From Paenibacillus sp. 1_12 (GTDB lineage Bacteria > Bacillota > Bacilli > Paenibacillales > NBRC-103111), in contig NZ_FOTE01000001.1 in assembly GCF_900114475.1 (NCBI RefSeq), forward strand, positions 124,001 through 188,000: DNA of 64,000 bases, in the 5' to 3' direction. This document shows, in pieces, positions 42,766-51,861 of this stretch (the first letter of the stretch is position 1; every line of letters begins with the position of its first letter). The translations under genes were made by a program, and so were the position numbers. The notes beneath the pieces were generated by a model. That model was not told the origin of the DNA, did no database searches, and worked only from the letters and a program-made list of their open reading frames with translations.

Positions 42766-43917
42766 CTATGCTCGAAATGTGGGCTCTTTTTCCTGATGAA
42801 TCCGGATACTGACCACTAAGGCAATACTCATCATATTTAATAGCAGCGACGTTCCCCCATAGCTGATAAAAGGAAGCGTAATTCCTGTCAACGGCATGAT
42901 GCCAAGCAGCATACCTACATTTTCAAAAATTTGAAACACAAACATCGAAACCACGCCAACTATAACGTAAGCCCCGCCTTTATCATTACATTGTATCGAG
43001 ATAAGAATCATCCGATAAATAAGCACAAAATAAAGCAGCAGTAAAACCGATGAACCTACAAAGCCGAATTCCTCCGCCAAAACAACAAATATGGAATCGG
43101 AATACGCATAAGGTATGAAATTACGATGTACGGAAGTACCCTGCAAATATCGCTCCCCCGACAAGCCGCCGGATCCAATTGCTTTGATTGAATTGACTAC
43201 TTGAAAGCTGTGGTCCTTCGAGGCGTTATCTGGATCTATAAAGGTATCAATCCGGGTAACCCAATGTCCTTTACCCTGCATCTTCAAATACTGCTGAATC
43301 GGCTCATGAAAATGAGTGAATACATAATAAAATAAAAACAGCCCCGCTATCACTAATAAAATTCCTATCAAAAAGTGCGTATACTTGATGTTACCGATCC
43401 ACAGCATCCCGACTAAAACGACCAGAAAAATAATCGCGTTCCCCAAATCCGGTTGAATCAGCACAAGTACAAAAGGAATCATTACAATAAAACCGATAGG
43501 TACGATGTCTGTCAAAAACAACAGCTTTTCCCCTTGCCTTCTCGCCATAAACGAGGCTAGGGCAATAATTAGCATGAGCTTCATAAATTCCGCAGGCTGG
43601 AATAGTAGATTGCCTGGAAGTTGAAACCAGCTCTTGGCTCCATTAATTTCCATCCCGAATTTATAGACCAGAATTAACAATACAAGTCCCGTCACATAAA
43701 AATACGGAGATATCTTCAACAAAATACGATAGTCAAGCAAGGCCACTCCGAGAAAGGCCAGTATACAAATAACATAAATCGTAATCGTTTTTTTCATATC
43801 GAACACAATATAGGGATCATCGAGCGTTGCGCTATAAACAAGCAGCGTGCTAATAACCATGAAAGACAAAAGAATGGCTACGATCAACAAATCGACTTTT
43901 TTTAGTTTTTGCAGCAA
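42766..43917 (-). CDS. rodA: RodA/FtsW/SpoVE-family SEDS peptidoglycan polymerase
   Basis: Lipid II glycosyltransferase of the elongation machinery. 383 residues with ten helices, SEDS motifs PDLGNAIIFLVVLVGML, the GSGGLSGERYLQGTSVHRNFIPYAYSDSIFVVLAEEFG loop segments (active-site Asp region), and TGITLPFISYGGTSLL. Grouping with mreBCD and minCD favours RodA over FtsW or SpoVE. TTG start; no better codon is in frame. Convergent with uraA. Confidence 0.9.
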   Translation of the reverse strand: MLQKLKKVDLLIVAILLSFMVISTLLVYSATLDDPYIVFDMKKTITIYVICILAFLGVALLDYRILLKISPYFYVTGLVLLILVYKFGMEINGAKSWFQLPGNLLFQPAEFMKLMLIIALASFMARRQGEKLLFLTDIVPIGFIVMIPFVLVLIQPDLGNAIIFLVVLVGMLWIGNIKYTHFLIGILLVIAGLFLFYYVFTHFHEPIQQYLKMQGKGHWVTRIDTFIDPDNASKDHSFQVVNSIKAIGSGGLSGERYLQGTSVHRNFIPYAYSDSIFVVLAEEFGFVGSSVLLLLYFVLIYRMILISIQCNDKGGAYVIVGVVSMFVFQIFENVGMLLGIMPLTGITLPFISYGGTSLLLNMMSIALVVSIRIHQEKEPTFRA

Positions 43918-43924
43918 AACATGC

Positions 43925-44719
43925 TCATCCCATCCCGATAAACTTCTTGAATTTAGTCAATACCCCTGACTTTTCTTCTAATGGCATGAGTGGAACCGTA
44001 TCGCCCAAAATACGACGAGCAATGTTACGATAGGCAATCGCTGCCGCAGAATTAGGATTCATAACCGTAGGCTCCCCTGAATTAGCCGCTTTAATCACAT
44101 ATTCATCATCAGGGACGATGCCTAATAGATCAATCGCAAGAACTGAGGTGATTTCATCAATACTGAGCATTTCACCCTTTTTCACCATGCTTTGACGAAT
44201 ACGGTTAATAACCAGCTTTGGCGAAAATATTTTCTCATTCTCAAGAAGTCCAATGATCCTGTCAGCATCACGCACGGCTGCATTTTCAGGTGTCGTTACC
44301 ACAATAGCTTTGTCCGCTCCTGCCACCGCGTTTTTAAAGCCTTGTTCAATGCCTGCAGGGCAATCGATAATAACATATTCGAAATCGCGTTTTAGCTCCA
44401 AAATAATATCCCTAACCGCATCGGGGGAAATTGCACTCTTATCCTGAGTTTGCGCAGCCGGCAGCATGTACAGCTCATCGAAACGCTTGTCCTTGACCAA
44501 TGCTTGCGCCAACCGACAGCGTCCTTCTGCTACATCGATCAAATTATAAATAATCCGATTTTCCAGACCCATGACCACATCCAGATTACGCAAACCGATA
44601 TCGGTATCCACCATACAAACCTTCTTGCCATTGAGCGCCAGCGCCGTTCCGATATTAGCAGAGGTAGTCGTTTTACCGACCCCGCCCTTTCCCGAGGTTA
44701 TGACAATTGCCTCACCCAT
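43925..44719 (-). CDS. minD: septum site-determining ATPase MinD
   Basis: Membrane-cycling ParA-type ATPase that positions MinC to block polar division. Deviant Walker A SGKGGVGKTT (11-20 region), DTDIGLRNLDVVMG, the IDCPAGIEQGF switch, and the C-terminal amphipathic membrane-targeting helix LTKFKKFIGMG. The open frame begins at 44737; ATG 44719 follows AAGGAG by nine to ten bases and gives 264 residues starting MGEAIVITS. Confidence 0.98.
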   Translation of the reverse strand: MGEAIVITSGKGGVGKTTTSANIGTALALNGKKVCMVDTDIGLRNLDVVMGLENRIIYNLIDVAEGRCRLAQALVKDKRFDELYMLPAAQTQDKSAISPDAVRDIILELKRDFEYVIIDCPAGIEQGFKNAVAGADKAIVVTTPENAAVRDADRIIGLLENEKIFSPKLVINRIRQSMVKKGEMLSIDEITSVLAIDLLGIVPDDEYVIKAANSGEPTVMNPNSAAAIAYRNIARRILGDTVPLMPLEEKSGVLTKFKKFIGMG

Positions 44720-44738
44720 AGTGCTCAACTCCTTCACA

Positions 44739-45389
44739 TTACGGTTCCATAACTAATCTATGCAGATGGTGAATTTTATCAATTTCCATTTTCCCATCTT
44801 TGACATAGGCAAATTCCATAAAAGCTTCGTTCATTCCCCATTCATCCGGAGGCCGACTAATAATAGCTGAAATCCGCAGCTGAGTAGGTCTTAAATGAGA
44901 AGCTGCAATAATTGATTTATCGTTACCATCCACACCAGCGTGAGCCATTCCACGAAGCGATCCCATTACATAAATGCTGCCAGTGCTAATGAGCTCTCCT
45001 CCTGGATTCACATCACCCAGAAATAGGATGTTCCCTTCTTTAACCATCGTTTGACCCGATCGCACGATGCCTTTAATCAAATGCACATCACCCGTGTTGG
45101 CTAATATCGCTACTGGATCCACCGTCTGAGACTCGATGGACTGAATTAGCAAATTGCCCTTTTGGCCTATGATGCTTCGGATTTGTTCCTTTTGCTCATT
45201 TGAGGCAGCACGGGTACCCAATTTGACGTGAACATGAATGATCGGACCCGTCAATATTTTTTGATGTGTTTTTTCAAGTTTATGGTGCAGCTCTTCGATA
45301 ATCTCTTCGAATGTGCAATTGTCATCCAGAAGAAATACAAGGCCTTCTTTTACACCTTTAATCATCACATGATGTTTTGTAGCGGCCAT
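44739..45389 (-). CDS. minC: septum site-determining protein MinC
   Basis: FtsZ antagonist recruited by MinD. N-terminal domain with IKGVKEGLVFLLDDNCTFEEI and the C-terminal beta-helix with GQTMVKEGNILFLGDVNPGGELISTGSIYVMGSLRGMAHAG, the conserved MinC repeat. The frame opens at 45419; ATG 45389, preceded by AGGGAGGTAGGGACGGGG, gives 216 residues. 19 bases before minD. Confidence 0.97.
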   Translation of the reverse strand: MAATKHHVMIKGVKEGLVFLLDDNCTFEEIIEELHHKLEKTHQKILTGPIIHVHVKLGTRAASNEQKEQIRSIIGQKGNLLIQSIESQTVDPVAILANTGDVHLIKGIVRSGQTMVKEGNILFLGDVNPGGELISTGSIYVMGSLRGMAHAGVDGNDKSIIAASHLRPTQLRISAIISRPPDEWGMNEAFMEFAYVKDGKMEIDKIHHLHRLVMEP

Positions 45390-45461
45390 CCCCGTCCCTA
45401 CCTCCCTACACCTATACAATTCGGCTTTTTTCGACGTAACTCCTGCTTGTTCAGCGAAAAA

Positions 45462-45986
45462 TTATTCCTCTGCGTCAGTCTTTGCAGTCTGCATGCTTTC
45501 GAACAACTTCCTGACAGGAACGTAGACTAAAAGCGCGAATAGGAGATTTATCAGCATAGTAGGAAGCATCTGATGGAAAAATACCCATTGCAGGTCCAGA
45601 TGGTTGATTTGGAACAGTTTGTACAACCCATAGATCATGGAGTCAAAAAATAAATTGCCCAGTGCCATGACAAGCATACTGACGATAATATTGGAGTGAA
45701 GACGGCGGTGCATCAAGCCAGCCAGATAGCCCGTCAAGCCCATTGCGAATGAAATTGGTCCCAGCATGGGGGAATAATAAATAAAGTCCTGCAGCAATCC
45801 AAATATAAGACCGTAAATCAGTGCGGTATGCCGATTAACATACAGACCGATATAGATCACAATCACGACGATAAAATGAGGAGCCACATAGATTTTGGAT
45901 TGCCATACTGAAGGTATGATCCATTGCAATATGGTACCCTCCAAAATAAACAAAGCCAACAGGATCAGCCAGAGCCATTTGCGCAT
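45462..45986 (-). CDS. mreD: rod shape-determining protein MreD
   Basis: Five-helix membrane protein of the elongasome. Contains YIGLYVNRHTALIYGLIFGLLQDFIYYSPMLGP, the MreD core. The frame opens at 46052 inside mreC, but ATG 45986 has GGGGTGAG upstream and begins MRKWLWLIL, giving 174 residues, close to the family length. Seven bases after mreC. Confidence 0.95.
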   Translation of the reverse strand: MRKWLWLILLALFILEGTILQWIIPSVWQSKIYVAPHFIVVIVIYIGLYVNRHTALIYGLIFGLLQDFIYYSPMLGPISFAMGLTGYLAGLMHRRLHSNIIVSMLVMALGNLFFDSMIYGLYKLFQINHLDLQWVFFHQMLPTMLINLLFALLVYVPVRKLFESMQTAKTDAEE

Positions 45987-45993
45987 TATCGAC

Positions 45994-46854
45994 TCACCCC
46001 TGCTCCGGAACAATAACGACAAATACTTCACGAAGGTGGTCAAAAGAAGCAAAAGGCTGAATCAGAGCCTCATGTGAGATGCCGAAGTTGCCTTGCTTTC
46101 TGGAGACGACTTTACCAATCTCGATTCCTTTTGGAAAAACCTGCCCCAAGCCGGAAGTAATAACGGTATCCCCTACTTCCAATTTATCGTTAGGATCAAT
46201 CATGGTCATGACGAGCAGTTGTTCCCCAGGATCATAAGTGACAATGACACCAAAGCTTTCATTTTCTTTATTTTTCACGGTCACCGAGATCGCTTTGGAT
46301 TCATTGGCCGTATCATCAATACCTTTAAGCGTCTGAACTGTAGAATAAAAGGAAGATACCTTCTTTACGCGTCCTACAAGTCCCTCGACAGACATAACGG
46401 CCATGTTCGGCTTGACGCCGTCCTGCTCACCCAGATTAATACTTACTGTATTATTGAGTAAATCAGGGTTAACGGCAACGACCTCCGCAATACGAAAGGT
46501 ATAATTGCCCGCCTGCTTTTGACGCTCTGTAAAGTTTAAAGCTTCTTGCAGCCGTTTGTTCGTTTGTTCAAGATCATTCAATTTGGTCGTGTCGCGCGCG
46601 TACTTCGTTAAGGTTTGCTTCAGTACTTTGTTTTCTTCAAAAATCGTACGCACCTGCCGAATATCCTCAAAGAAACCCGCTATATAGCCAGCGGGCTTAT
46701 AAATTATTCCTTGCGTCCAGGAAATCGTATCCGTAACAAATTTTTCCGGCCAACTCATTCGCTCACGCTTACCAAGCGTCAAACCCATCAGGGCAATAAA
46801 GCAAATGAAACCCAACAGCAATATTAATAATCGTTTATTCCCTAGTAATTTCAA
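45994..46854 (-). CDS. mreC: rod shape-determining protein MreC
   Basis: Bitopic scaffold for elongasome synthases. One N-terminal helix, a coiled coil (about 70-110, EENKVLKQTLTKYARDTTKLNDLEQ-type heptads) and the beta-rich core with NTVSINLGEQDGVKPNMAV, VEGLVGRV and DTVITSGLGQVFPKGIEIGKV. GTG 46863 opens the frame but has no RBS; TTG 46854 follows AAGGTGG by five bases (286 residues, MKLLGNKRLLILLLG) and is preferred. Confidence 0.96.
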   Translation of the reverse strand: MKLLGNKRLLILLLGFICFIALMGLTLGKRERMSWPEKFVTDTISWTQGIIYKPAGYIAGFFEDIRQVRTIFEENKVLKQTLTKYARDTTKLNDLEQTNKRLQEALNFTERQKQAGNYTFRIAEVVAVNPDLLNNTVSINLGEQDGVKPNMAVMSVEGLVGRVKKVSSFYSTVQTLKGIDDTANESKAISVTVKNKENESFGVIVTYDPGEQLLVMTMIDPNDKLEVGDTVITSGLGQVFPKGIEIGKVVSRKQGNFGISHEALIQPFASFDHLREVFVVIVPEQG

Positions 46855-46886
46855 AATAACCACCTTCTAATCTTACGCTTATGGAT

Positions 46887-47921
46887 TTAACGTTTGGACT
46901 TACTGGTCGGACCCGATCTCATTTTGAACAAATGGAGATGCTCTAGCGCTCTGCCTGTTCCAATAGCAACACAATCAAGCGGATTCTCAGCGACAAGAAC
47001 AGGCATGCCCGTTTCTCTTGCCAACAGCTTATCCAGATTAAGCAGTAATCCGCCTCCACCCGTAAGCACAATGCCACGATCCATAATATCAGCCGCAAGC
47101 TCTGGAGGACATTTCTCCAACGTTACCTTCACAGCTTCGACAATACTATTGACAGTATCGGTTAGTGCTTCCGTAATTTCAGTTGACGTAATCGCCATTG
47201 TTTTAGGTAAACCGCTAACCAAGTCTCGCCCACGGATTTCAAAACGAACCGGAGGGTCCATCGTAAGAGCAGAGCCGATCTCTATCTTGATTTGCTCAGA
47301 CGTACGTTCACCAATCATTAAATTGTAGGTACGCTTAATGTATTGCGTGATGGCATCGTCCATCTCATCCCCGGCAACTCGAACCGAACGGCTCGTTACA
47401 ATGCCTCCTAATGAAATAACTGCAACCTCTGTAGTGCCTCCGCCAATATCAACGACCATACTTCCCGTCGGCTCCCAGACAGGCAAATCGGCACCAATAG
47501 CTGCTGCAAACGGTTCTTCAATCGTATAAGCGTCACGAGCTCCTGCTTGACGTGTAGCATCCTCAACTGCTCTTTTTTCAACGGCAGTTATACCTGAAGG
47601 CACACATACCATAACGCTCGGGCGGTGTGGAAATAACAAACGCTGCTTTTGGGCTTGTCTGATAAAATATTTGATCATAGTCGAGGTCGTATCGAAATCG
47701 GCGATCACACCGTCTTTCATCGGTCTTATGGCGCGTATATTGCCTGGGGTACGTCCGATCATATTTCTTGCGTCATTTCCTACGGCTTCAATTGTTTTGG
47801 TATCTGTCCGGATTGCCACTACCGATGGCTCTCTGACTACGATCCCTTTCCCTTTCACATACACCAGTGTATTAGCAGTTCCTAAATCAATGCCCAAATC
47901 TTTCGTAAAACCACCAAACAT
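46887..47921 (-). CDS. mreB: rod shape-determining actin MreB
   Basis: Actin-like filament that guides lateral wall synthesis. 344 residues: [16 protein letters not shown] (phosphate 1), [18 protein letters not shown] (phosphate 2), [16 protein letters not shown] (adenosine motif). The N-terminal MFGGFTKD is a possible membrane-binding stretch. RBS GAAGGGAG. 33 bases downstream of radC and probably driven from the radC promoter. Confidence 0.98.
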   Translation of the reverse strand: MFGGFTKDLGIDLGTANTLVYVKGKGIVVREPSVVAIRTDTKTIEAVGNDARNMIGRTPGNIRAIRPMKDGVIADFDTTSTMIKYFIRQAQKQRLLFPHRPSVMVCVPSGITAVEKRAVEDATRQAGARDAYTIEEPFAAAIGADLPVWEPTGSMVVDIGGGTTEVAVISLGGIVTSRSVRVAGDEMDDAITQYIKRTYNLMIGERTSEQIKIEIGSALTMDPPVRFEIRGRDLVSGLPKTMAITSTEITEALTDTVNSIVEAVKVTLEKCPPELAADIMDRGIVLTGGGGLLLNLDKLLARETGMPVLVAENPLDCVAIGTGRALEHLHLFKMRSGPTSKSKR

Positions 47922-47954
47922 GCTTAATACTCCCTTCGTATGTTCCAGTTTCTG

Positions 47955-48644
47955 TTACATCAAACCCTGCTCCTTCAAGCTGATAAAAGCTTGGTCACCA
48001 ATAACAATATGATCCAGCACATCAATGCCGATAATGTCGCCCGCTTCGACGAGCCGCTGTGTCAATTGAATATCTTCAGAGCTCGGGGTCGGGTCCCCGC
48101 TCGGATGGTTATGTACACATATAATCGAAGCGCTGCTTCGTTTAATCGCCGCACGAAAAACTTCCCTTGGATGAACAATAGCTGCATTCAAGCTGCCCAT
48201 GGAAAGTGTTTCCTGACCAACGACATGATTTTTAGTATTCAAAAACAAGCATACAAAATGCTCCTTTTGTAAATAACGCAGTTCTTCCATCATCAAATCA
48301 GCTACGTCCTGAGGGGAACGAACCGTAACGGTATCATTCAACACACTGCGTGCCAATCTGCGACCCAGCTCAATGCTGGCTTGAATCTGTAATCCTTTCG
48401 CCGAGCCAATGCCTTTGATCTCGGTTAGCTGCTCCAAGCTCATATCAACCAGACTGCGTAACCCGCCGGCATGACTTAACATCCGCTGTGCCAAATGGAC
48501 AGCCGACTCCTGATAAGTACCAGTCCTCAGTAAAATCGCCAGAAGTTCCGCGTTGCTTAATGCTTGAGCCCCAACCTGCATCATGCGCTCTCTAGGACGT
48601 TCTTCGTTTGGGACATCGCGCAATGTTAAATTGTGCGATTCCAT
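47955..48644 (-). CDS. radC: RadC family JAB-domain protein
   Basis: 229 residues: helix-hairpin-helix region (IKGIGSAKGLQIQASIELG) and a JAB1/MPN metalloprotein domain with the EV-H-x-H-P-S-G-D motif seen as VHNHPSGDPTPSSED. The biochemical role is unsettled despite the name. ATG with GGGGGGAATGA upstream. First gene of a radC-mreBCD-minCD-rodA run. Confidence 0.96.
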   Translation of the reverse strand: MESHNLTLRDVPNEERPRERMMQVGAQALSNAELLAILLRTGTYQESAVHLAQRMLSHAGGLRSLVDMSLEQLTEIKGIGSAKGLQIQASIELGRRLARSVLNDTVTVRSPQDVADLMMEELRYLQKEHFVCLFLNTKNHVVGQETLSMGSLNAAIVHPREVFRAAIKRSSASIICVHNHPSGDPTPSSEDIQLTQRLVEAGDIIGIDVLDHIVIGDQAFISLKEQGLM

Positions 48645-48681
48645 TCATTCCCCCCTGACATTGTGTATTTGTAGAAGTTTT

Positions 48682-48690
48682 ATTATAGCA
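48682..48690 (-). promoter_or_regulatory. extended -10 promoter upstream of radC-mreB, inside the maf remnant
   Basis: Minus-strand TGCTATAAT, 38 bases before the radC ATG. The TAA stop of the maf remnant lies within the TATAAT. -35 similarity is poor. Confidence 0.55.
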
Positions 48691-48847
48691 TGATGCCGAG
48701 TGAAAGAACAGTTACGCCCAATTCACCTAGCATTTCACCAAACAGGCAGAAAGGCAACCCCACAACATTGAAATAGTCTCCTTCAATCCGTTCAATCAAG
48801 GTCGCTCCGATTCCCTGTATGGCAGAGGAACCGACTTTATCTAACTG
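48683..48847 (-). pseudogene. 3' remnant of a maf gene
   Basis: The last ~54 codons of a 94-codon open frame read QLDKVGSSAIQGIGA, then ERIEGDYFNVVGLPF and EMLGELGV, the C-terminal end of Maf nucleotide pyrophosphatases (compare DKAGSYGVQGLGAVF...EKIEGDFYSVMGLPL in the intact maf at 53898-54689). The N-terminal ~140 residues with SSSPRR are gone; the frame upstream of 48847 reads into unrelated sequence. It is only about half identical to the intact maf, so it is not a recent copy. It occupies the position next to radC held by maf in B. subtilis. Confidence 0.8.
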
Positions 48848-49014
48848 TTTTCTCAGGGCGATCCATTTCAGCAAAATCCATAATGTTAACCCTCCTGAAG
48901 ACACAATATAGGGAGGTTGCCATTGTCGACACCTCCCTAACCTATTCGCCAAATATCCAATTATCATTTAACCAAAAATCCATTAACCTAAGTCCACTCT
49001 AACTGTTATATCCA

Positions 49015-49113
49015 TTAAATAATTCCCTTGGATTTCAGACTACGAAGATGCCAATCAACAAATACAACCTCACCATTTCGAACAGCTAATATAATATAGA
49101 AGCAAGCCGACAT
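49015..49113 (-). other. short open stretch of coding-like character, unidentified
   Basis: 33 codons from ATG 49113 to TAA 49015: MSACFYIILAVRNGEVVF then VDWHLRSLKSKGII. The alternation looks like the end of a real protein, but there is no RBS and no family was recognised. The gap 48850-49174 otherwise holds a small GGGAGGT/ACCTCCC dyad (48911-48937) and nothing else I can name. Possibly debris of the insertion event. Confidence 0.25.
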
Positions 49114-49174
49114 CCGAGGTCAGATCACCGCACGCCTTAACAACTCGCAATGGGTAATAAGAGACAGCAATTTT

Positions 49175-49269
49175 ACATGGAGCGGCGGGCATGATAAGCT
49201 GCTTAGCATCGCGAATTTCCTTACATTCCGCGGCTTTCGCGAGTAATCATGCCCGCAGAGGCTCCATGT
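49175..49269. repeat. 95 bp nested inverted repeat downstream of the solute-binding protein gene
   Basis: Outer arms ACATGGAGCGGCGGGCATGAT (49175-49195, written without its bulge) and ATCATGCCCGC-AGAG-GCTCCATGT (49246-49269) pair except for a 3-4 base bulge; inner arms TCGCGAA (49209-49215) and TTCGCGA (49236-49242) form a second stem. No T-run on either side. It ends 15 bases from the stop of the gene at 49285. Confidence 0.7.
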
Positions 49270-49284
49270 CAAATCGAGCCCTTA

Positions 49285-50904
49285 TTATTTACTATTCTGA
49301 GCCTTGTAATTCTTTACATACTCGTCTTGAACTGCCTGGCCACCCTGACCCATGTACTGTTGAACCAATGTTTTATACAGGCTATCCACTTCGGCTGGCT
49401 TAGCAACAATTAGTTTTGCAAGCATTTGAGCTGAAAGATTCCTAAGCTCTGCATTGCTTTTTGCATCGGCTGCATTCGGTATTGAATAGAAGTATAGAGT
49501 ATAATAGTCCACCATACCTACCTTTAAAGCATTCTCTGCCTCCTTTTCATAACCAGGATATCCTGCAGAAATTGCTGCATTATTCTTCTGCTGATCACCA
49601 AGCTCGATACCGTTTGAAAGTATATCATAGTCGAGGTTGTTCGCAACCGTCATCATTTTATCGCCTGCATTTGTTGTTCCTGTCTGTTTTGGAACACCAT
49701 TAACCATATTGTAGTCCACACCTTCCTGACCGTTCTGGAGGAAGAGGGTTACCTTCGGGTCAGCCATCCAGTTGAGGTACTGTATGGCAAGGTCAACATT
49801 CTTGCTTGTTTTAGGTATAATGATATACATACCATTTGGGCTGTACCCGTTCTTAGGATGTTTGCCTGCATCATTCTGCCATGGATCGATAGGAATAAGC
49901 TCCCCGCCAGGAACGTTCTTTACAAGGTTGGCCAAGGTGCCGGGAGCTGTCCTGTACGGACCATCCCAGTTTGTCTGGAATGCTCCGACTTTTCCATTGG
50001 AAATATCCGCATCCAATAGTTTTCCATCCTTGTCAGTTGCGAAATTCGGGCTAATCAAGCCGGCATTATACATCTTGTTCATATATTGAACAGCTTTATC
50101 AAACCCTGGCATAGTCCAGTTTGCCAACCATATAGATTGCGCCTGAAGTGTTGCAAACTGTTCTTGAGTAAGATTAGATGGTTTAAAGGCTTCTGGTATA
50201 TAGCTCAACCCGGGATTTTGAGGTTGCAGGGAATAACCATAAGGAATAACACCGCTTACATTTCCAGGATTCTTCTCTTTGAATGCAACCATGGTGTTAT
50301 AGAACTGTTCCGATGTAGTAGGCACAGGAAGACCCAGTTTATCGAGCCAGTCTTTACGGATAAACGTATTTGAACCTGCGAGAACAGTCCTCTTGCCTGG
50401 TACAGAATATTGCTTGCCATTAAATTTACCATACTTTAATACATCATCGCCAAGATACTTTGTAAGCGTAGGTCCATGTTGCTTGAGAACTGAATCAAGC
50501 TCTGCCAAACCACCCTGCTGTACATAATTATAAACAAGTCCCTGATTGTATGTGTAGGAAATGTCAGGCGCCTCGCCGGCTGCCATCAATATGTTCAACT
50601 TGTCTACTTCCTGGGCTCTAGGAACTGAAACAAATTTTACTGTGGCATTAAACTGCTTGCCGAAATTATCGTTGATATACTTTGTCCAGAAGTTATTATT
50701 CAAATCCGGCTGGCCGGGCTTACCTCTGTCGAATACTTCGACAGTTAATGTTCGATGTTCTTTTGGAGCGGTACCATCTTGTTTGCCTGCTGTACCATCT
50801 TGTGCGCCGCTTGGCGAATTGCTCTGACACCCAGCCAATATAGACGACGCAATTGTTAGCGCTGCCACAGAAATGCAGATAGGTCTTACTGCCTTTGCCT
50901 TCAA
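49285..50904 (-). CDS. carbohydrate ABC transporter substrate-binding lipoprotein (LipO type)
   Basis: Extracellular solute-binding protein for the CUT1 permeases upstream. Signal peptide with lipobox LAGC (Cys near residue 25), then a Ser/Gly/Asp linker, then the type 1 sugar-binding fold of large (about 540 residues) Paenibacillus LipO-like proteins, with FNATVKFVSVPRAQEVDKLNILMAAGEAPDI, RKDWLDKLGLPVPTTSEQFYNTM and the NGMYIIIPKTSKN-type segments (shown in parts). The GTG at 50913 abuts the RBS; TTG 50904 follows AAGGAG by eight bases and gives 539 residues. Likely sugars are plant oligosaccharides, judging from the GH43 remnant. Confidence 0.9.
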   Translation of the reverse strand: MKAKAVRPICISVAALTIASSILAGCQSNSPSGAQDGTAGKQDGTAPKEHRTLTVEVFDRGKPGQPDLNNNFWTKYINDNFGKQFNATVKFVSVPRAQEVDKLNILMAAGEAPDISYTYNQGLVYNYVQQGGLAELDSVLKQHGPTLTKYLGDDVLKYGKFNGKQYSVPGKRTVLAGSNTFIRKDWLDKLGLPVPTTSEQFYNTMVAFKEKNPGNVSGVIPYGYSLQPQNPGLSYIPEAFKPSNLTQEQFATLQAQSIWLANWTMPGFDKAVQYMNKMYNAGLISPNFATDKDGKLLDADISNGKVGAFQTNWDGPYRTAPGTLANLVKNVPGGELIPIDPWQNDAGKHPKNGYSPNGMYIIIPKTSKNVDLAIQYLNWMADPKVTLFLQNGQEGVDYNMVNGVPKQTGTTNAGDKMMTVANNLDYDILSNGIELGDQQKNNAAISAGYPGYEKEAENALKVGMVDYYTLYFYSIPNAADAKSNAELRNLSAQMLAKLIVAKPAEVDSLYKTLVQQYMGQGGQAVQDEYVKNYKAQNSK

Positions 50905-50987
50905 AGAAACCACTCCTTTTTGATATTAGCAATTTTATTTATATAAATTCGTGAAATAGATTAAATAATCCATTTCACGTACCCATA

Positions 50988-51848
50988 TCAACCTTTAACG
51001 GCACCAATCATAATGCCGGATACAAAATATTTCTGGAGCCACGGATACACCAGAAGAATCGGAACTGTACCAAACATAATGCTTGCCGCTTTCAATGCCT
51101 CTGAAGGCAGATTTACATTGACATTCTCACCGGACATTTGCTGCGAAAGATTGATGACATTATATAGCTTAAGCTGTATCGTATATAAGTTCTGGTCCGT
51201 AATGTAGAAAAGGGCATCCTGAAAATAATTCCACCTGAATACCGCATATAGTAAGCTGACTGTGGCAAGTGCCGGCTTGGAAAGAGGCAGCACAATCTTG
51301 AGCAGAATCTGCAGCTCGTTGCATCCGTCCAGATGCGCAGCTTCCTCCAGGCCGTCTGGCAAGCTCTGAAAGAACGATTTCAATATGATCATATAGTATA
51401 CGCTCATCATCCCCGGAAGAATCAGTGCATATGAAGTGTTCAGCAGACCCAGATTTTTTACATTCAGATAATCCGGAATCAAACCGCCACTAAAATACAT
51501 GGTAAACAACATCATTAGCAATAAAAAACTTCTGCCCTTGAGTCTTTTTTTAGTCAGCGGGTACGCCGCCAATATTGTAACTGTCAATGCAAAGAACGCA
51601 AATACAGCCGTCGTGATCACCGTATAAAACAATGAGTACAGCATACTGGCATCACCGAATACAACTTTATAGGCTTCTATATTAAAGTCTATAGGGTAGA
51701 TGGTAACTGCCTGAGATATAATTGCTCTATTAGAGCTAAGTGATTGCGAAAGAATATAGAGAAAAGGAACTAGGCATATAAAAACCGCAATTATAACAGT
51801 AAATGCCGCTGTATAGTCAAAAATTTTATTTTTTACATATTGTGACAT
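50988..51848 (-). CDS. carbohydrate ABC transporter permease (LplC/YtcP type)
   Basis: CUT1 inner-membrane permease, 286 residues with six helices and the EAA-loop EEAAHLDGCNELQILLKIVLPLSKPALAT that docks on the ATPase. The frame opens at 51875, overlapping the previous gene; ATG 51848 follows GAGGAGG by eight bases and starts MSQYVKNKI. No ATPase gene lies in the cluster; CUT1 systems often share an MsmX-type ATPase encoded elsewhere. Confidence 0.93.
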   Translation of the reverse strand: MSQYVKNKIFDYTAAFTVIIAVFICLVPFLYILSQSLSSNRAIISQAVTIYPIDFNIEAYKVVFGDASMLYSLFYTVITTAVFAFFALTVTILAAYPLTKKRLKGRSFLLLMMLFTMYFSGGLIPDYLNVKNLGLLNTSYALILPGMMSVYYMIILKSFFQSLPDGLEEAAHLDGCNELQILLKIVLPLSKPALATVSLLYAVFRWNYFQDALFYITDQNLYTIQLKLYNVINLSQQMSGENVNVNLPSEALKAASIMFGTVPILLVYPWLQKYFVSGIMIGAVKG

Positions 51849-51861
51849 TGTCAGTACCTCC

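Noticed and set aside
49175-49269. Ordinary intrinsic terminator
   Set aside because: No T-run follows either arm and the stem is far longer than usual; kept as an unexplained repeat.
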